Assembly (NCBI RefSeq): GCF_000734895.2
Contig: NZ_CP011382.1
Span: 970,700-1,034,699, forward strand
Origin: Calothrix sp. 336/3
GTDB lineage: Bacteria; Cyanobacteriota; Cyanobacteriia; Cyanobacteriales; Nostocaceae
DNA: 64,000 nucleotides
Direction of reading: 5' to 3'
In this document: piece after piece, positions 9,576 through 19,260 of the stretch
Layout: each line of letters begins with the position of its first letter
Numbering within the stretch: the stretch's first letter is position 1
Notes under the pieces: generated by a model
Databases searched by the model: none
What the model saw: only the letters and a program-made list of their open reading frames with translations
Told to the model about the DNA's origin: nothing
Translations under genes and position numbers: made by a program

Positions 9576-9693
9576 CTGCATGGGGGAGAAGTTAGCTTAA
9601 ACAGCGAGTTGGGGGTAGGTAAGTTGTTTTGCGGTCGCCTTACCCTAGTACGTGAAGGCAGAAGCAATAAAGTATATTTAAAGAAGTGGAAAT

Positions 9694-12465
9694 TTACAAA
9701 TCAATTTCAGCTTTCATCACGGAAATATCGCTCGTGCGATTAATTCTAAAGCCAAACTTCTGACAAATTCGTTGCATCCCCGTATTTTCTGCCAAAATTT
9801 CCGCACTAATTCGAGTTAAATATTCGCTGCGTCCCAATTGCAACAACCGTCCTAATAACTCGCTTCCCAATCCCCGACATTGACAGCGATCGCTAACTAT
9901 AATTGCAAATTCTGCTTCTTGGGTACCGTGCAATTTACTTAACCTACCAACGGCTAAAATCTCGTGTTTTTGGGTTTGGGGATTGAAATAATCCACTACT
10001 AAAGCCATCTCGCGATCGTAATCAATAAAACACAGTCGTGTTAATCGTTCGTGGGCAATACGTTGGCTTAATTTAATCAGGTGAAAATATCGAAAATAAA
10101 CACTTTCTTCCGATAGGGTTTTATGGAATTGAATCATTAATGGTTCGTCTTCGGGACGAATGGGACGAATAATCACTTCCGTTCCATCGGGCATTTGCCA
10201 AGGTGCAATATACTGGATGGGATAGGGACGAATCGCTGGTTTTGGTAATTCCCCATCGGCAATATCTGAGCTATGTAAAACAATCCGAGCATCGAGAGCA
10301 ATCAGGGAATTACTAGTATCGCTTCCCGGTTTTGCCAGCAATGGATTAATATCTATTTCCTTAATTCTGGGTTGCTCGACTACTAATTGACTAAACCGTA
10401 CCAAAATCTGCTCTAAACTCTCCAAATCTACAGCTTTTCTTCCCCTTACTCCCCCTAATGCCTTGTAAATCCTGGTTTGCTCCATCATTCGTCGTGCCAG
10501 GGTAGTATTCAGGGGAGGTAATCCCAATGCCCGATCCTCGAAAACTTCCACCAATTGTCCCCCAGTACCAAATAATAACACCGGACCAAACTGGGGATCG
10601 ATACTGCTACCCAATATCAATTCATAACCGTTATTCAAATCTAACATCGGCTGGATAGTCACCCCAGCAAAATGTTGGGCACCAACTTTATTAGTGACGA
10701 CAGTTTGAATGTGATCGAAGGCTTCTTCGACTGCATCACCACAACATAAATTTAAACATACCCCATCCACATCGGTTTTATGGGTAATAGTTTCGGAAAA
10801 TAATTTCGCAACGACGGGAAAACCAATTTCTTCAGCAATGAGAACTGCCTCTTCCCGACTTTTTGCGACTCGTGTTTCCACCGTCGGAATTTGATAGGCA
10901 GCTAGAACTTGCTTCGATTCCACCTCCGTCAGTAAAGTTCTACCAGCTTGTAATGCTTGCTGAATTATGCCTTCAACAGTGGTGGAATAATTACTATGGG
11001 AGTAGCTGATACTCCTATTGCCATCGGCTAAAACCGGGGTTTCGTATAAAGATTGCAAGTTATAACTATAACGCCACATATAGTTAAAAATACGGGCGGC
11101 AGTATCGGGGTATGGAAAAGTCGGAATTGCAGCTTGGTTGAGAATTTCTGCCCCTGCTTCGATGTCTGCATCCCCCATCCAACTAGCTAAAACTGGTTTA
11201 CCAACTTTGCCGTAAGATTTGAGGAAATTTGCGGTTTTCGCGGGGTTTGTCATTGCCTGGGGTGTTAATATTACCAGCATGCCGTCAGTGTTGGGGTCTT
11301 GGGCGGCAATTTCCAATGCTCCTGCATACCGCGATGGGTCAGCATCCCCCAAGAGGTCAATCGGGTTGTTATGGTTGCCGGATTCAGGTAATATTTTATC
11401 CAAAGCATCGCGGGTTTGGGGCGATAATTCCGCCAACTCCCCTCCACCATCGATTAGTGCGTCCGTTGCCAGGACTCCTGGACCTCCAGCATTGGTGACT
11501 ATCGTTAATTTTTTACCCTTGGGACGGGGTTGTTTTGCCAGCACCTCTGCCATATCGAATAATTCCGAAATCCGGTTCACCCGCAATACCCCACAGCGAC
11601 GTAATGCCGCATCAAACACAGCATCGCTACCAGCCAAAGCTCCCGTGTGGGATGCTGCTGCTTGGGCTGCCGCTTCCGTGCGTCCTGCTTTAATAATAAT
11701 TATGGGTTTAGTTAGGGCAACTTCCCGTGCTGCCGATAGGAACGATCGCGCATCTCCAATCGATTCCATGTAAATTACAATACTTTCAGTATGGGGATTA
11801 TCACCCAAATAATAAATTAAATCTCCCCAACCGACATCGAGCATTGAGCCAATGGAAATAAAGGAGCTAAACCCGACATTTTCGCGGAAACTCCAATCTA
11901 AAATTGCCGTACATAATGCCCCGCTTTGACTAATAAATCCCACATTGCCGGGAAGTGCCATACTGCTGGCAAAGGTAGCATTCAAACCCGTATGGGGATT
12001 CATCACACCCAAGCAATTCGGACCAATTAACCGCATTTGACTGCGACGGATTTGCTGTAAAATCTCTTGCTCTAAGGCGATTCCCTCCACTCCAGTTTCC
12101 TTAAATCCCGCCGAAAGCACGATCGCCCCTTTTACCCCTGCTGCAATACATTCACCAATTATCCCATTGACGCTGGCTGCGGGGGTGGCAATGACGGCTA
12201 AATCCACGGGTTCGGGAACGCTAGAGATATTAGGGTAAGCTTTGATGCCCAGTATACTGCTACGTTTAGGATTGACAGGAAATACGGTTCCCCCAAAGGG
12301 ATTTGTCACCAAATTCCATAAAAGCGTACGTCCGACACTGTTTTCCTTCTCGCTAGCACCAATGACGGCAACGGTTTTAGGAGCAAATATGGAATTTAGG
12401 GGTTGATATTCGGAACGGAGGATATCGTAGGTTCTGTCTGAAGTGATGGGAATACAAGTCTGCAT
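9694..12465 (-). CDS. ADP-forming acyl-CoA synthetase fused to a GNAT acetyltransferase
   Basis: 923 residues in three parts. The N-terminal CoA-binding and ligase domains (about 1-470) include [16 protein letters not shown] and the His of [11 protein letters not shown], which is the likely phospho-histidine. An ATP-grasp domain follows (about 495-710). A C-terminal GNAT domain (about 755-920) starts at [16 protein letters not shown] and has a [12 protein letters not shown] acetyl-CoA loop. The architecture matches bacterial acetate-CoA ligase/N-acetyltransferase fusions and Pat-type lysine acetyltransferases. It may make acetate and ATP from acetyl-CoA, or acetylate proteins in response to acyl-CoA or nucleotide levels. 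Retention of the active-site His favours a working synthetase, but this is inference. It lies downstream of pflA and adhE on the same strand, separated from adhE by a tandem-repeat region. A fragment copy of its 3' end lies at 4748-5019. Confidence 0.87.
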   Translation of the reverse strand: MQTCIPITSDRTYDILRSEYQPLNSIFAPKTVAVIGASEKENSVGRTLLWNLVTNPFGGTVFPVNPKRSSILGIKAYPNISSVPEPVDLAVIATPAASVNGIIGECIAAGVKGAIVLSAGFKETGVEGIALEQEILQQIRRSQMRLIGPNCLGVMNPHTGLNATFASSMALPGNVGFISQSGALCTAILDWSFRENVGFSSFISIGSMLDVGWGDLIYYLGDNPHTESIVIYMESIGDARSFLSAAREVALTKPIIIIKAGRTEAAAQAAASHTGALAGSDAVFDAALRRCGVLRVNRISELFDMAEVLAKQPRPKGKKLTIVTNAGGPGVLATDALIDGGGELAELSPQTRDALDKILPESGNHNNPIDLLGDADPSRYAGALEIAAQDPNTDGMLVILTPQAMTNPAKTANFLKSYGKVGKPVLASWMGDADIEAGAEILNQAAIPTFPYPDTAARIFNYMWRYSYNLQSLYETPVLADGNRSISYSHSNYSTTVEGIIQQALQAGRTLLTEVESKQVLAAYQIPTVETRVAKSREEAVLIAEEIGFPVVAKLFSETITHKTDVDGVCLNLCCGDAVEEAFDHIQTVVTNKVGAQHFAGVTIQPMLDLNNGYELILGSSIDPQFGPVLLFGTGGQLVEVFEDRALGLPPLNTTLARRMMEQTRIYKALGGVRGRKAVDLESLEQILVRFSQLVVEQPRIKEIDINPLLAKPGSDTSNSLIALDARIVLHSSDIADGELPKPAIRPYPIQYIAPWQMPDGTEVIIRPIRPEDEPLMIQFHKTLSEESVYFRYFHLIKLSQRIAHERLTRLCFIDYDREMALVVDYFNPQTQKHEILAVGRLSKLHGTQEAEFAIIVSDRCQCRGLGSELLGRLLQLGRSEYLTRISAEILAENTGMQRICQKFGFRINRTSDISVMKAEIDL

Positions 12466-12494
12466 AGGTTATTAATTTTTACGAGGGGTTTTGT

Positions 12495-12682
12495 GAAGTA
12501 AGGAGTAAGGAGTAAGGAGTAAGGAGCTTGGAGTAAGGAGCTTGGAGTAAGGAGTAAGGAGTAAGAAGTAAGGAGTAAGAAGTAAGAAGTAAGGAGTAAG
12601 GAGTAAGAAGTAAGGAGTTTGGAGTAAGGAGTAAGAAGTAAGGAGTAAGAAGTAAGGAGTAAGAAGTAAGGAGTTTGGAGTT
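12495..12682. repeat. heptanucleotide short tandem repeats (GTAAGGA)
   Basis: About 185 bases of GTAAGGA-type heptamers with variants (GTAAGAA, GCTTGGA, GTTTGGA). Such arrays are common in filamentous cyanobacteria. An open frame crosses the array on the minus strand but encodes only a Leu/Tyr/Ser/Pro reiteration and is not a gene. The array fills most of the 310-base gap between adhE and the CoA-ligase gene and may separate their transcription. Confidence 0.92.
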
Positions 12683-12775
12683 TGGTATTACCTGTGTCGT
12701 AAAATCAGGGAGCAAGATGCTCCCACTACACATTTTCCCCCCATCAGAATTAATGACATAGACTACTAGTCTTGC

Positions 12776-15559
12776 CTACACCAAATTATTCAGAGTCGCT
12801 AACGCGTCCTCATTTAAAAACGTGGGTTCGCTGTGATAAAGTGCGGCATCAATGCGACAACCCTGATAGGCAAGGATATATAATTCCTTCAAATCCTTCA
12901 TCAATGGGTACCGGGGATTGGCTCCCGTGCATTGGTCGTCAAATGCTTGTTCTGCCATCTCTTCCAGCTTTCCATCAAATTCCCCTGCTTCCTCACCTAG
13001 TGCTTCCTTGATGGTTAAGGGAATATCAACTTGCTGTTTGAGATGCTCGATCGCAGATACTAACAATTCAACTTTTTCGTCGGGTGTATTGCCTCCCAAA
13101 TGTAGGTAATCGGCGATTTCACCATACCTTTCCTTCGCATGGGGATATTTGTATTGGGGGAAAATTGCCTGTTTGAAGGGAATATCGGTGGCGTTGTAGC
13201 GAATCACATGGGATATCATCAAGGCATTCGCCAGTCCGTGGGGGACGTGGAAGGTAGCACCGAGTTTGTGTGCCATAGAGTGACAAATACCCAGGAATGC
13301 GTTGGCAAATGCCATCCCGGCGATTGTAGCTGCGTAATGTACCTTTTCCCGTGCTTCGGTATCCTTAGCACCTAGTTGGTAGGCTCGCGGTAAATATTTG
13401 AACAGTAAATCTATGGCTTTGAGAGCTAAACCATCGGTAAAATCGCTTGCCATTACTGACACGTAGGATTCTACAGCATGGGTTAATGCATCTATACCTC
13501 CGTAGGCAGTCAGCTTTTTGGGCATATTCATCACCAAATCCGGATCGGCGATCGCCATATTCGGAGTTAAGGCATAATCAGCCAAAGGATATTTGATTCC
13601 CACGCGATCGTCGGTAACAACGGCAAAGGGGGTGACTTCCGAACCCGTTCCCGAAGTTGTGGGAATTGCCACCAATATGGCTTTTTGTCCCAGGGGTGGT
13701 AGTTCGTATACCCGTTTGCGGATATCCATAAACCGCATTGCCAACCCGGCAAATTCAACCTCTGGATGTTCGTACATCAACCACATCACCTTAGCTGCAT
13801 CCATTGGTGAACCTCCCCCGATCGCGATGATGACATCGGGTTGATAGCTTCGTAGTAGCGCCAATCCTCTGTTAACGTTGCTGAGGGTGGGATCAGGTTC
13901 GACATCGTGGAATATATCGTATTTAACCCCAATTTCTTCGAGTACTGCTGTCACTCTGTCTACGGTTCCCAAATCGAATAAGGGTTTGTCGGTGACAATA
14001 AAAGCGCGTTTTTTCCCTGCGAGTTCCCGCAATGCAACTGGTAAGGAACCAGGTTTGAAATAGATTTTGGGTGGAATGCGGAACCACAGCATATTTTCTC
14101 GCCGTTCCGACACCGTTTTAATATTTAAAAGGTGATGGGGAGTAACGTTATCAGAAATAGTATTGCCACCCCAAGTTCCACAACCTAATGTGAGAGAAGG
14201 GTCGAGTTTGAAGTTATATAAATCCCCAATCGCACCTTGGGAAGATGGAGTATTGATGAGAACCCGTCCGGTTTTCACGGTACTTTGGAAATAGGCAATA
14301 TCATGGAGATTGGCTGGGTTAATATATAATACCGACGTATGTCCCATACCACCAAATTCGATGAGTTTTTCGGCTTTATTAACTGCATCATGGAAGTTAC
14401 TGGCGCGATACATTGCCAAAATCGGTGATAATTTTTCGTAGGCAAAGGGTTCGCTAGCGTCAATCTTTTCGACTTCTGCAATTAATACTTTGTAGCTGCT
14501 GGGTAAAGGACAATAGTTATCGCTACCGCATCCATGCAATTCCCGTTTTAATTCGATATTTGCTAGTTGGGCAAGCTTTGCTACCGACTGTCCCACGATT
14601 GCCGGATTCAATCTACCTTCTTTTAAAATTAAACTACCCAGTTGACTTTTTTCTTGTTCGTTAACAATATAGGCACCCCGACAGAGAAATTCCTGTTTGA
14701 CGCGATCGTAAATTTCATCGACAACCACCACCGATTGTTCCGATGCACAAATCATCCCATTATCAAAGGTTTTGCTCAACAAAATCGAACTGACAGCAGT
14801 TTGAATATCCGCAGATGCATCGATAATTGCCGGAGTATTACCCGCACCCACACCCAAAGATGGATGTCCCGAAGAATAGGCAGCATGAACCATTCCCGGA
14901 CCACCAGTTGCTAAAATTAATTTCACTTCGGGATGTTGCATTAATGCTTGGGACAATTCCACCGTCGGTTCATCAATCCAACCAATAATATCTTCGGGAA
15001 CTCCCGCAGCGATCGCCGCTTCTAAGATGATTTTTGCTGCCGCGATCGTGCATTTTTTCGCTTTGGGATGGGGTGACAAAATTATGGCATTGCGGGTTTT
15101 CAGAGCAATCAAAGTTTTAAAAATCGTCGTAGAAGTCGGATTAGTCACTGGGACAATTCCGGCAATAATTCCCACGGGTTCGGCAATTTTTTGAATACCG
15201 AAGGAGTTATCAACTTCAATGACACCGCAGGTTTTTTCGTGCTTGTACTTGTTGTAAATCAATTCCGAAGCAAAGTGATTTTTAATTACCTTGTCTTCCA
15301 CAATCCCCATTCCCGTTTCTTCTACCGCCAGTTTTGCTAACGGGATACGTGCGGTATTTGCTGCTAGTGCTGCTTTTTGGAAGATAAAATCAACTTTTTC
15401 TTGAGAGAATGTAGAGTATTTTTCCTGGGCTATTTTGACTCGTTCTAGGAGAGCTTCTAACTCTTGAAGATTCGTTACCCGATAGTTGGGCATTTGGGTG
15501 TTAATTGCAGGATTAATGGAATTATTAATTTCTCGTTCGCTGACTTGCATATCTTTCAT
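12776..15559 (-). CDS. adhE: bifunctional acetaldehyde-CoA / alcohol dehydrogenase
   Basis: 927 residues, slightly above the usual 870-890. The N-terminal half is a CoA-acylating aldehyde dehydrogenase (about 25-470), with the catalytic Cys in FDNGMICASEQS and the cofactor loop ATGGPGMVHAAYSSG. The C-terminal half (about 485-925) is an iron-dependent alcohol dehydrogenase, with GGGSPMDAAKVMW, IPTTSGTGSEVTPFAVVTD and metal-ligand histidines in GICHSMAHKLGATFHVPHG. Together they reduce acetyl-CoA to ethanol and re-oxidise two NADH, which is typical of dark anoxic fermentation. It starts 48 bases after pflA ends on the same strand, so the two are almost certainly co-transcribed. A second Met (MQVSERE) lies three codons in and could be the true start. 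Confidence 0.95.
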   Translation of the reverse strand: MKDMQVSEREINNSINPAINTQMPNYRVTNLQELEALLERVKIAQEKYSTFSQEKVDFIFQKAALAANTARIPLAKLAVEETGMGIVEDKVIKNHFASELIYNKYKHEKTCGVIEVDNSFGIQKIAEPVGIIAGIVPVTNPTSTTIFKTLIALKTRNAIILSPHPKAKKCTIAAAKIILEAAIAAGVPEDIIGWIDEPTVELSQALMQHPEVKLILATGGPGMVHAAYSSGHPSLGVGAGNTPAIIDASADIQTAVSSILLSKTFDNGMICASEQSVVVVDEIYDRVKQEFLCRGAYIVNEQEKSQLGSLILKEGRLNPAIVGQSVAKLAQLANIELKRELHGCGSDNYCPLPSSYKVLIAEVEKIDASEPFAYEKLSPILAMYRASNFHDAVNKAEKLIEFGGMGHTSVLYINPANLHDIAYFQSTVKTGRVLINTPSSQGAIGDLYNFKLDPSLTLGCGTWGGNTISDNVTPHHLLNIKTVSERRENMLWFRIPPKIYFKPGSLPVALRELAGKKRAFIVTDKPLFDLGTVDRVTAVLEEIGVKYDIFHDVEPDPTLSNVNRGLALLRSYQPDVIIAIGGGSPMDAAKVMWLMYEHPEVEFAGLAMRFMDIRKRVYELPPLGQKAILVAIPTTSGTGSEVTPFAVVTDDRVGIKYPLADYALTPNMAIADPDLVMNMPKKLTAYGGIDALTHAVESYVSVMASDFTDGLALKAIDLLFKYLPRAYQLGAKDTEAREKVHYAATIAGMAFANAFLGICHSMAHKLGATFHVPHGLANALMISHVIRYNATDIPFKQAIFPQYKYPHAKERYGEIADYLHLGGNTPDEKVELLVSAIEHLKQQVDIPLTIKEALGEEAGEFDGKLEEMAEQAFDDQCTGANPRYPLMKDLKELYILAYQGCRIDAALYHSEPTFLNEDALATLNNLV

Positions 15560-15607
15560 CCTTGGTAGAATTTATTGCACAGAAGAGCGATATATCGTGT
15601 ATCTACA

Positions 15608-16414
15608 TCAAATTGCCGCAATTCCTCGACTCTTAAAAATATCGATTGCATCTTGGATTTGTTGCACAGAAGGAACGGGAGTATCTTGGAGCAAATATTC
15701 AAAACCTAATTGCTGCCATTTGTATTCCCCCATTTTATGGAATGGCAAAACTTCAACTCTTTCCACATTCTTGAGAGTCGCCACAAAATCAGCCAAACCC
15801 GCAATATTTTCGGGATTATCAGTTAAACCAGGAACCAATACAAAGCGAATCCAAGTTGGTTTATGAATTGTATCCAAATATTTCGCTAAATCCAACGTAG
15901 GTGCGATCGCCACACTCGTAACTTTTGTATAAGTATCCGGGTCAAAGGATTTGATATCAAGCAAAACTAAATCTACAAATTCAAGTACGGATTTTGCAGC
16001 TTCTAAATTACAAAAACCTGACGTATCCAAAGCCGTGTGAATACCTAATTCATGACAGCGTTGGAATATTGCACGCACAAAACTAGGTTGAAATAACGGT
16101 TCTCCACCGCTAATTGTCACACCACCACCGGAAGCTTGCATATAAGATTTATACTTCTGAATCTCCGTGACAAGCTCATCAACCTTAACTTTTTTCCCAT
16201 TTTCCAAATTCCGACAATCGGGGTTGCTGCAATACAAACAGCGCAACGGACAACCCGATGTAAAAATTACAAACCGAATACCGGGACCATCAACCGTTCC
16301 ACAGCTTTCTGTAGAGTGTATGTAACCTTCATCTTCAGCGCGATCGCCTATGGAGGATGCTACTGTTTCATCGAACCTAACATTAGGAAATTGCAGAGAT
16401 TCCAGATTTGCCAT
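15608..16414 (-). CDS. pflA: pyruvate formate-lyase activating enzyme
   Basis: A 268-residue radical-SAM enzyme that installs the glycyl radical on pyruvate formate-lyase. The iron-sulfur ligands are in TSGCPLRCLYCSNPDC (CxxxCxxC), preceded by the family signature ESCGTVDGPGIRFVIF. The SAM-binding GG motif is in GGGVTISGGEPLFQPSF, and the HTALDTSGFC strand follows. It has an N-terminal extension of about 30 residues compared with the E. coli enzyme. It heads the minus-strand block leading into adhE. The substrate enzyme (pflB) is not in the window. Upstream is a 306-base region with a 41-base direct repeat, a plausible place for oxygen- or redox-dependent control. Confidence 0.93.
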   Translation of the reverse strand: MANLESLQFPNVRFDETVASSIGDRAEDEGYIHSTESCGTVDGPGIRFVIFTSGCPLRCLYCSNPDCRNLENGKKVKVDELVTEIQKYKSYMQASGGGVTISGGEPLFQPSFVRAIFQRCHELGIHTALDTSGFCNLEAAKSVLEFVDLVLLDIKSFDPDTYTKVTSVAIAPTLDLAKYLDTIHKPTWIRFVLVPGLTDNPENIAGLADFVATLKNVERVEVLPFHKMGEYKWQQLGFEYLLQDTPVPSVQQIQDAIDIFKSRGIAAI

Positions 16415-16509
16415 AGCCCTTGCCTACCTTGCTACCAGCCGATTACCTGCTGCCTCTACGATATATAAGCCAAAAATGTGAGGAACTCGTGAGGGATTAT
16501 AGTTACTGA

Positions 16510-16588
16510 TATATTAAGATTGGGAAAAAGATTACATAGTTTTTTTTCGGTATATTAAGATTGAGAAAAATATCACATAGATTTTTCC
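16510..16588. repeat. two-copy 41-base direct repeat between pflA and the antiporter gene
   Basis: TATATTAAGATTG followed by GAAAAA, an A/T stretch and CACATAG or TACATAG occurs twice at a 41-base spacing. The repeat lies in the 306-base divergent promoter region and could be a tandem operator. The rest of the spacer is AT-rich with no gene. Confidence 0.65.
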
Positions 16589-16720
16589 GTATAAGAAATA
16601 GTTTCATAAACATAAATCTATTGTGAGCAAACTAGCAGAAAATCAAAATTGATTCCGTTGGTTAAAAATAAAATTTCCAACGAACTTTCTATGAATATTT
16701 ACAAAGATTGCAAATAAATT

Positions 16721-18469
16721 ATGGCAAGTACTGAACATAGTTTAATGTTGGATTTTACAACCGTTCTAGGGACTTCGGCGTTGGGCGGTTATATTGCAAA
16801 TCGAATTAAGCAACCTGTTTTATTGGGTTATTTGGTTAGTGGTGTTTTGGTTGGTCCATTTGGGTGGCAATTGTTGAATGATGTACCCCGAATTAAGGCT
16901 TTAGCTTCCATGGGGGTTGCATTTTTATTATTTGCATTGGGAGTAGAGTTTTCGATTGCAGAATTAAAAAGGGTCAAGGATATTGCCATTAAAGGTAGTT
17001 TGTTACAAATTGGGTTGACGACAATTATTGTTGCGGCTCTGACTATTTTGTTAGGGTGGGTGGAAGGATTAGCCCAGGGTATATTTTTAGGGGCAGTGCT
17101 ATCTCTGTCTTCGACTGCTGTGGTTTTAAAAACTTTAGCTGAACGGGGAGAAATTAACACTCTTCACGGTCAATTAATGTTAGCAATCTTAATTGCTCAA
17201 GATTTAGCCTTGGGGGTGATGCTGGCACTTTTACCCGCACTCACACAGCCAGAAAATTTTGCTGCGGCTTTATTTTCAGCCCTAGTCAAAGTGTTAGTTT
17301 TTGTGGCGGCTGCAATTATTTTTGGCAAGTGGGTAGTTCCAGTATTAATTCAACGGGTAGTAGCAACGGGAAGCACAGAATTATTCATTTTAAGTGTGAT
17401 TGCTCTGTGTTTGGGGGTAGCTCTAGTAACTGCGGGTTTGGGACTATCGGTAGAAATGGGTGCATTTGTGGCGGGATTGATGGTTTCGGAAATTGAGCAT
17501 TCTGACCATGCCCTTTCCAAAATTTTACCCTTACGGGATACATTTGCCTGTTTATTTTTTGCGTCGATTGGGATGTTGATTAATCCCCAAATTCTCATAG
17601 CAAATTTTGCCCTAATTCTGGGACTGGTAATGCTAGTGATGATAGGCAAAGCTTTAATTGTCTTCGGAATTATTTTAGTATTTGGCTATTCTCCCAAAAC
17701 AGCAATTATCACGAGTTTAGGTATTAATCAAATTGGGGAATTTTCCTTTGTCTTGGCTTTAGCAGGGTTACAACAAAACCTCATTTCCCAACAAACCTAT
17801 TTATTGTTACTGGGAACTACGGCAATTACCCTGGTACTAACACCAATTTGGATGAATATTTCACCCCGCTTAGTTGAATATCTAGCCAAAATTCCCTTCT
17901 TTGCAGACAAAATCAAAAAGTATTCCGAACCTAAATTACTATCAATTCCCGAACACATTAGCAATCATGTTGTTGTTGCTGGTTATGGGAGAGTGGGACA
18001 AGTCTTGGTAAATATCCTACAAAATCAAGGCTATCCAGTCATCGTCATCGAAAACAGTGAAGCGTCAATCCAAAGGTTGCGACACCAACATATCCCCTAT
18101 ATTTTCGGAGATGCAGATTCGGAATTAGTTTTAGAAAAAAGCCACTTGGAAATAGCCAAAGCACTGGCGATCGCTCTTCCCGATCCAGCTAGTACACGTA
18201 TTCTACTTTCCCATGCTCTGGCGATCGCACCCAATATAGATATTATCGTACGCTCACATTTCGACCGGGAAATCGATTTACTGACACAAATGGGAGCTAA
18301 AGAAGTTGTACAACCAGAATTTGAAGCAGCTTTGGAATTAGGTTCCCATTTACTAACAACTTTAGGAGAACCAGAAGCAAATATTCGGCAAATTCTCTCC
18401 ACAATTCGCGCTGGGAAATATCAGAGTCTTCGTTCTGGTTTTAGGCTAAACTTACCCCCAGACAATTGA
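16721..18469 (+). CDS. CPA2-family cation:proton antiporter with RCK nucleotide-binding domain
   Basis: 582 residues. About 12 membrane segments (about 1-385) carry the CPA2 signatures: QPVLLGYLVSGVLVGPFG, the SLSSTAVVLKTL discontinuous helix, AQDLALGVML and GINQIGEFSFVLA. A cytoplasmic RCK/TrkA-N domain (about 410-530) follows, with VVVAGYGRVGQVL (Rossmann GxGxxG) and an acidic residue in VIVIEN. The family exchanges K+ or Na+ for protons and is gated by nucleotide. There is no C-terminal TrkA-C domain. The stop codon falls inside a 38-base stretch identical to the end of the hybrid-kinase gene (9220-9257), so the C-terminus may have been rewritten by recombination. It is divergent from pflA. 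Confidence 0.9.
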   Translation: MASTEHSLMLDFTTVLGTSALGGYIANRIKQPVLLGYLVSGVLVGPFGWQLLNDVPRIKALASMGVAFLLFALGVEFSIAELKRVKDIAIKGSLLQIGLTTIIVAALTILLGWVEGLAQGIFLGAVLSLSSTAVVLKTLAERGEINTLHGQLMLAILIAQDLALGVMLALLPALTQPENFAAALFSALVKVLVFVAAAIIFGKWVVPVLIQRVVATGSTELFILSVIALCLGVALVTAGLGLSVEMGAFVAGLMVSEIEHSDHALSKILPLRDTFACLFFASIGMLINPQILIANFALILGLVMLVMIGKALIVFGIILVFGYSPKTAIITSLGINQIGEFSFVLALAGLQQNLISQQTYLLLLGTTAITLVLTPIWMNISPRLVEYLAKIPFFADKIKKYSEPKLLSIPEHISNHVVVAGYGRVGQVLVNILQNQGYPVIVIENSEASIQRLRHQHIPYIFGDADSELVLEKSHLEIAKALAIALPDPASTRILLSHALAIAPNIDIIVRSHFDREIDLLTQMGAKEVVQPEFEAALELGSHLLTTLGEPEANIRQILSTIRAGKYQSLRSGFRLNLPPDN

Positions 18470-18500
18470 AACTTGTTTACATAACTTTGAATATGAAAAA
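18463..18500. repeat. 38-base exact copy of the 3' end of the hybrid-kinase gene
   Basis: This stretch (starting CAATTGAAACTTG and ending TATGAAAAA) is identical to 9220-9257, which is coding sequence of the kinase tail. The similarity continues imperfectly for about 10 more bases. Here it spans the antiporter stop codon and its 3' flank. Confidence 0.9.
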
Positions 18501-18607
18501 ATTTGCATCTGCTTGGTAACATTCAAACATGATAAGTAGACCTCAAAATAGAAGACGACCGAAAAGAAGAAAATCAAGGTAAATATACTTAGGAGAAATT
18601 ACACATA

Positions 18608-19036
18608 CTAAACTGTCCAATTTTCCGTCACTAAACCTGGTACTTTGCCAAAATCTCGTTCATTCCGGGTTAATAAGATTAAATTCCGAGATAAAGCAAT
18701 TGTCGCAATTCTTAAATCCATCGTAGAAACCTTGATTTTTTGCTTTTTCAAATCCTCAAAAATTGCGCTCGCCTTAGCATCAAACGGTAAAACAGGAGCC
18801 GAACTGAAACTTTGGAGAATCTCTACTAACAGAGTGTATCCCCGAACTACATCATTATTTGTTTGACCGCGATTAATAAAATCGTGAGCGCCAAGAACTT
18901 GCTCGTGTAAACTAACAATAGATAAAGCAAAGTCATCTGGGGAATATTGACCCATCCGCAAGGTTAAACGGCTAAATTCTACACTCGAACGTCGCTGTAA
19001 AAAACTAATATGGTCAGTATCAAGCAAATACCTCAC
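18608..19036 (-). CDS. PIN-domain toxin, VapC family
   Basis: A 142-residue complete PIN ribonuclease. Acidic metal ligands are visible: D7 in LLDTDHISFL, Glu in SIVSLHEQVLGA, Asp in STMDLRIATIA, and the C-terminal Asp in RNERDFGKVPGL. VapC toxins cleave RNA and are held inactive by a partner encoded just upstream. The 88-codon frame upstream overlaps this start by 4 bases (ATGA type), which is the usual translational coupling of a type II toxin-antitoxin pair. No sequence defect is seen. Confidence 0.88.
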   Translation of the reverse strand: MRYLLDTDHISFLQRRSSVEFSRLTLRMGQYSPDDFALSIVSLHEQVLGAHDFINRGQTNNDVVRGYTLLVEILQSFSSAPVLPFDAKASAIFEDLKKQKIKVSTMDLRIATIALSRNLILLTRNERDFGKVPGLVTENWTV

Positions 19037-19260
19037 GTTTCTTCGCTTTCCTCGTCATGGGGTTTATCCGATTGACGAAAAGCACGTCCGTATTCTAAAG
19101 CTTCCAAAAAAGCTTCTTCATCAGAAATCGAGCCAATTAATTTGTCTAACCAGTTTTCCGAATTTTTCTCTGAATATTTCTCTTTAGCCTGACTTTGAAG
19201 AGCAAAAACTGCTTTTTCCAGGCTTAATAAACGATTTTCTAAAGCTGTTTCATCTAACAT
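19033..19260 (-). CDS. probable antitoxin of the adjacent VapC toxin
   Basis: A 75-residue acidic protein: MLDETALENRLLSLEKAVFAL at the N-terminus, a predicted helix or coiled coil, a charged middle, then an acidic C-terminus (KPHDEESEET). The ATG at 19260 is chosen over an upstream TTG at 19299 because GGGGAGA lies directly before it. No DNA-binding fold is obvious by eye. The antitoxin assignment rests on position, the 4-base overlap with the toxin, and size. The family is otherwise unrecognised. Confidence 0.68.
   Translation of the reverse strand: MLDETALENRLLSLEKAVFALQSQAKEKYSEKNSENWLDKLIGSISDEEAFLEALEYGRAFRQSDKPHDEESEET

Noticed and set aside
11219..11773. A 184-codon open frame opposite the CoA-ligase gene
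   Set aside because: It lies wholly inside a well-supported gene on the other strand and shows no recognisable motifs.
12479..12733. An 84-codon open frame on the minus strand
   Set aside because: It is created by the GTAAGGA tandem repeat and encodes only a Leu/Tyr/Ser/Pro reiteration, with no ribosome-binding site.
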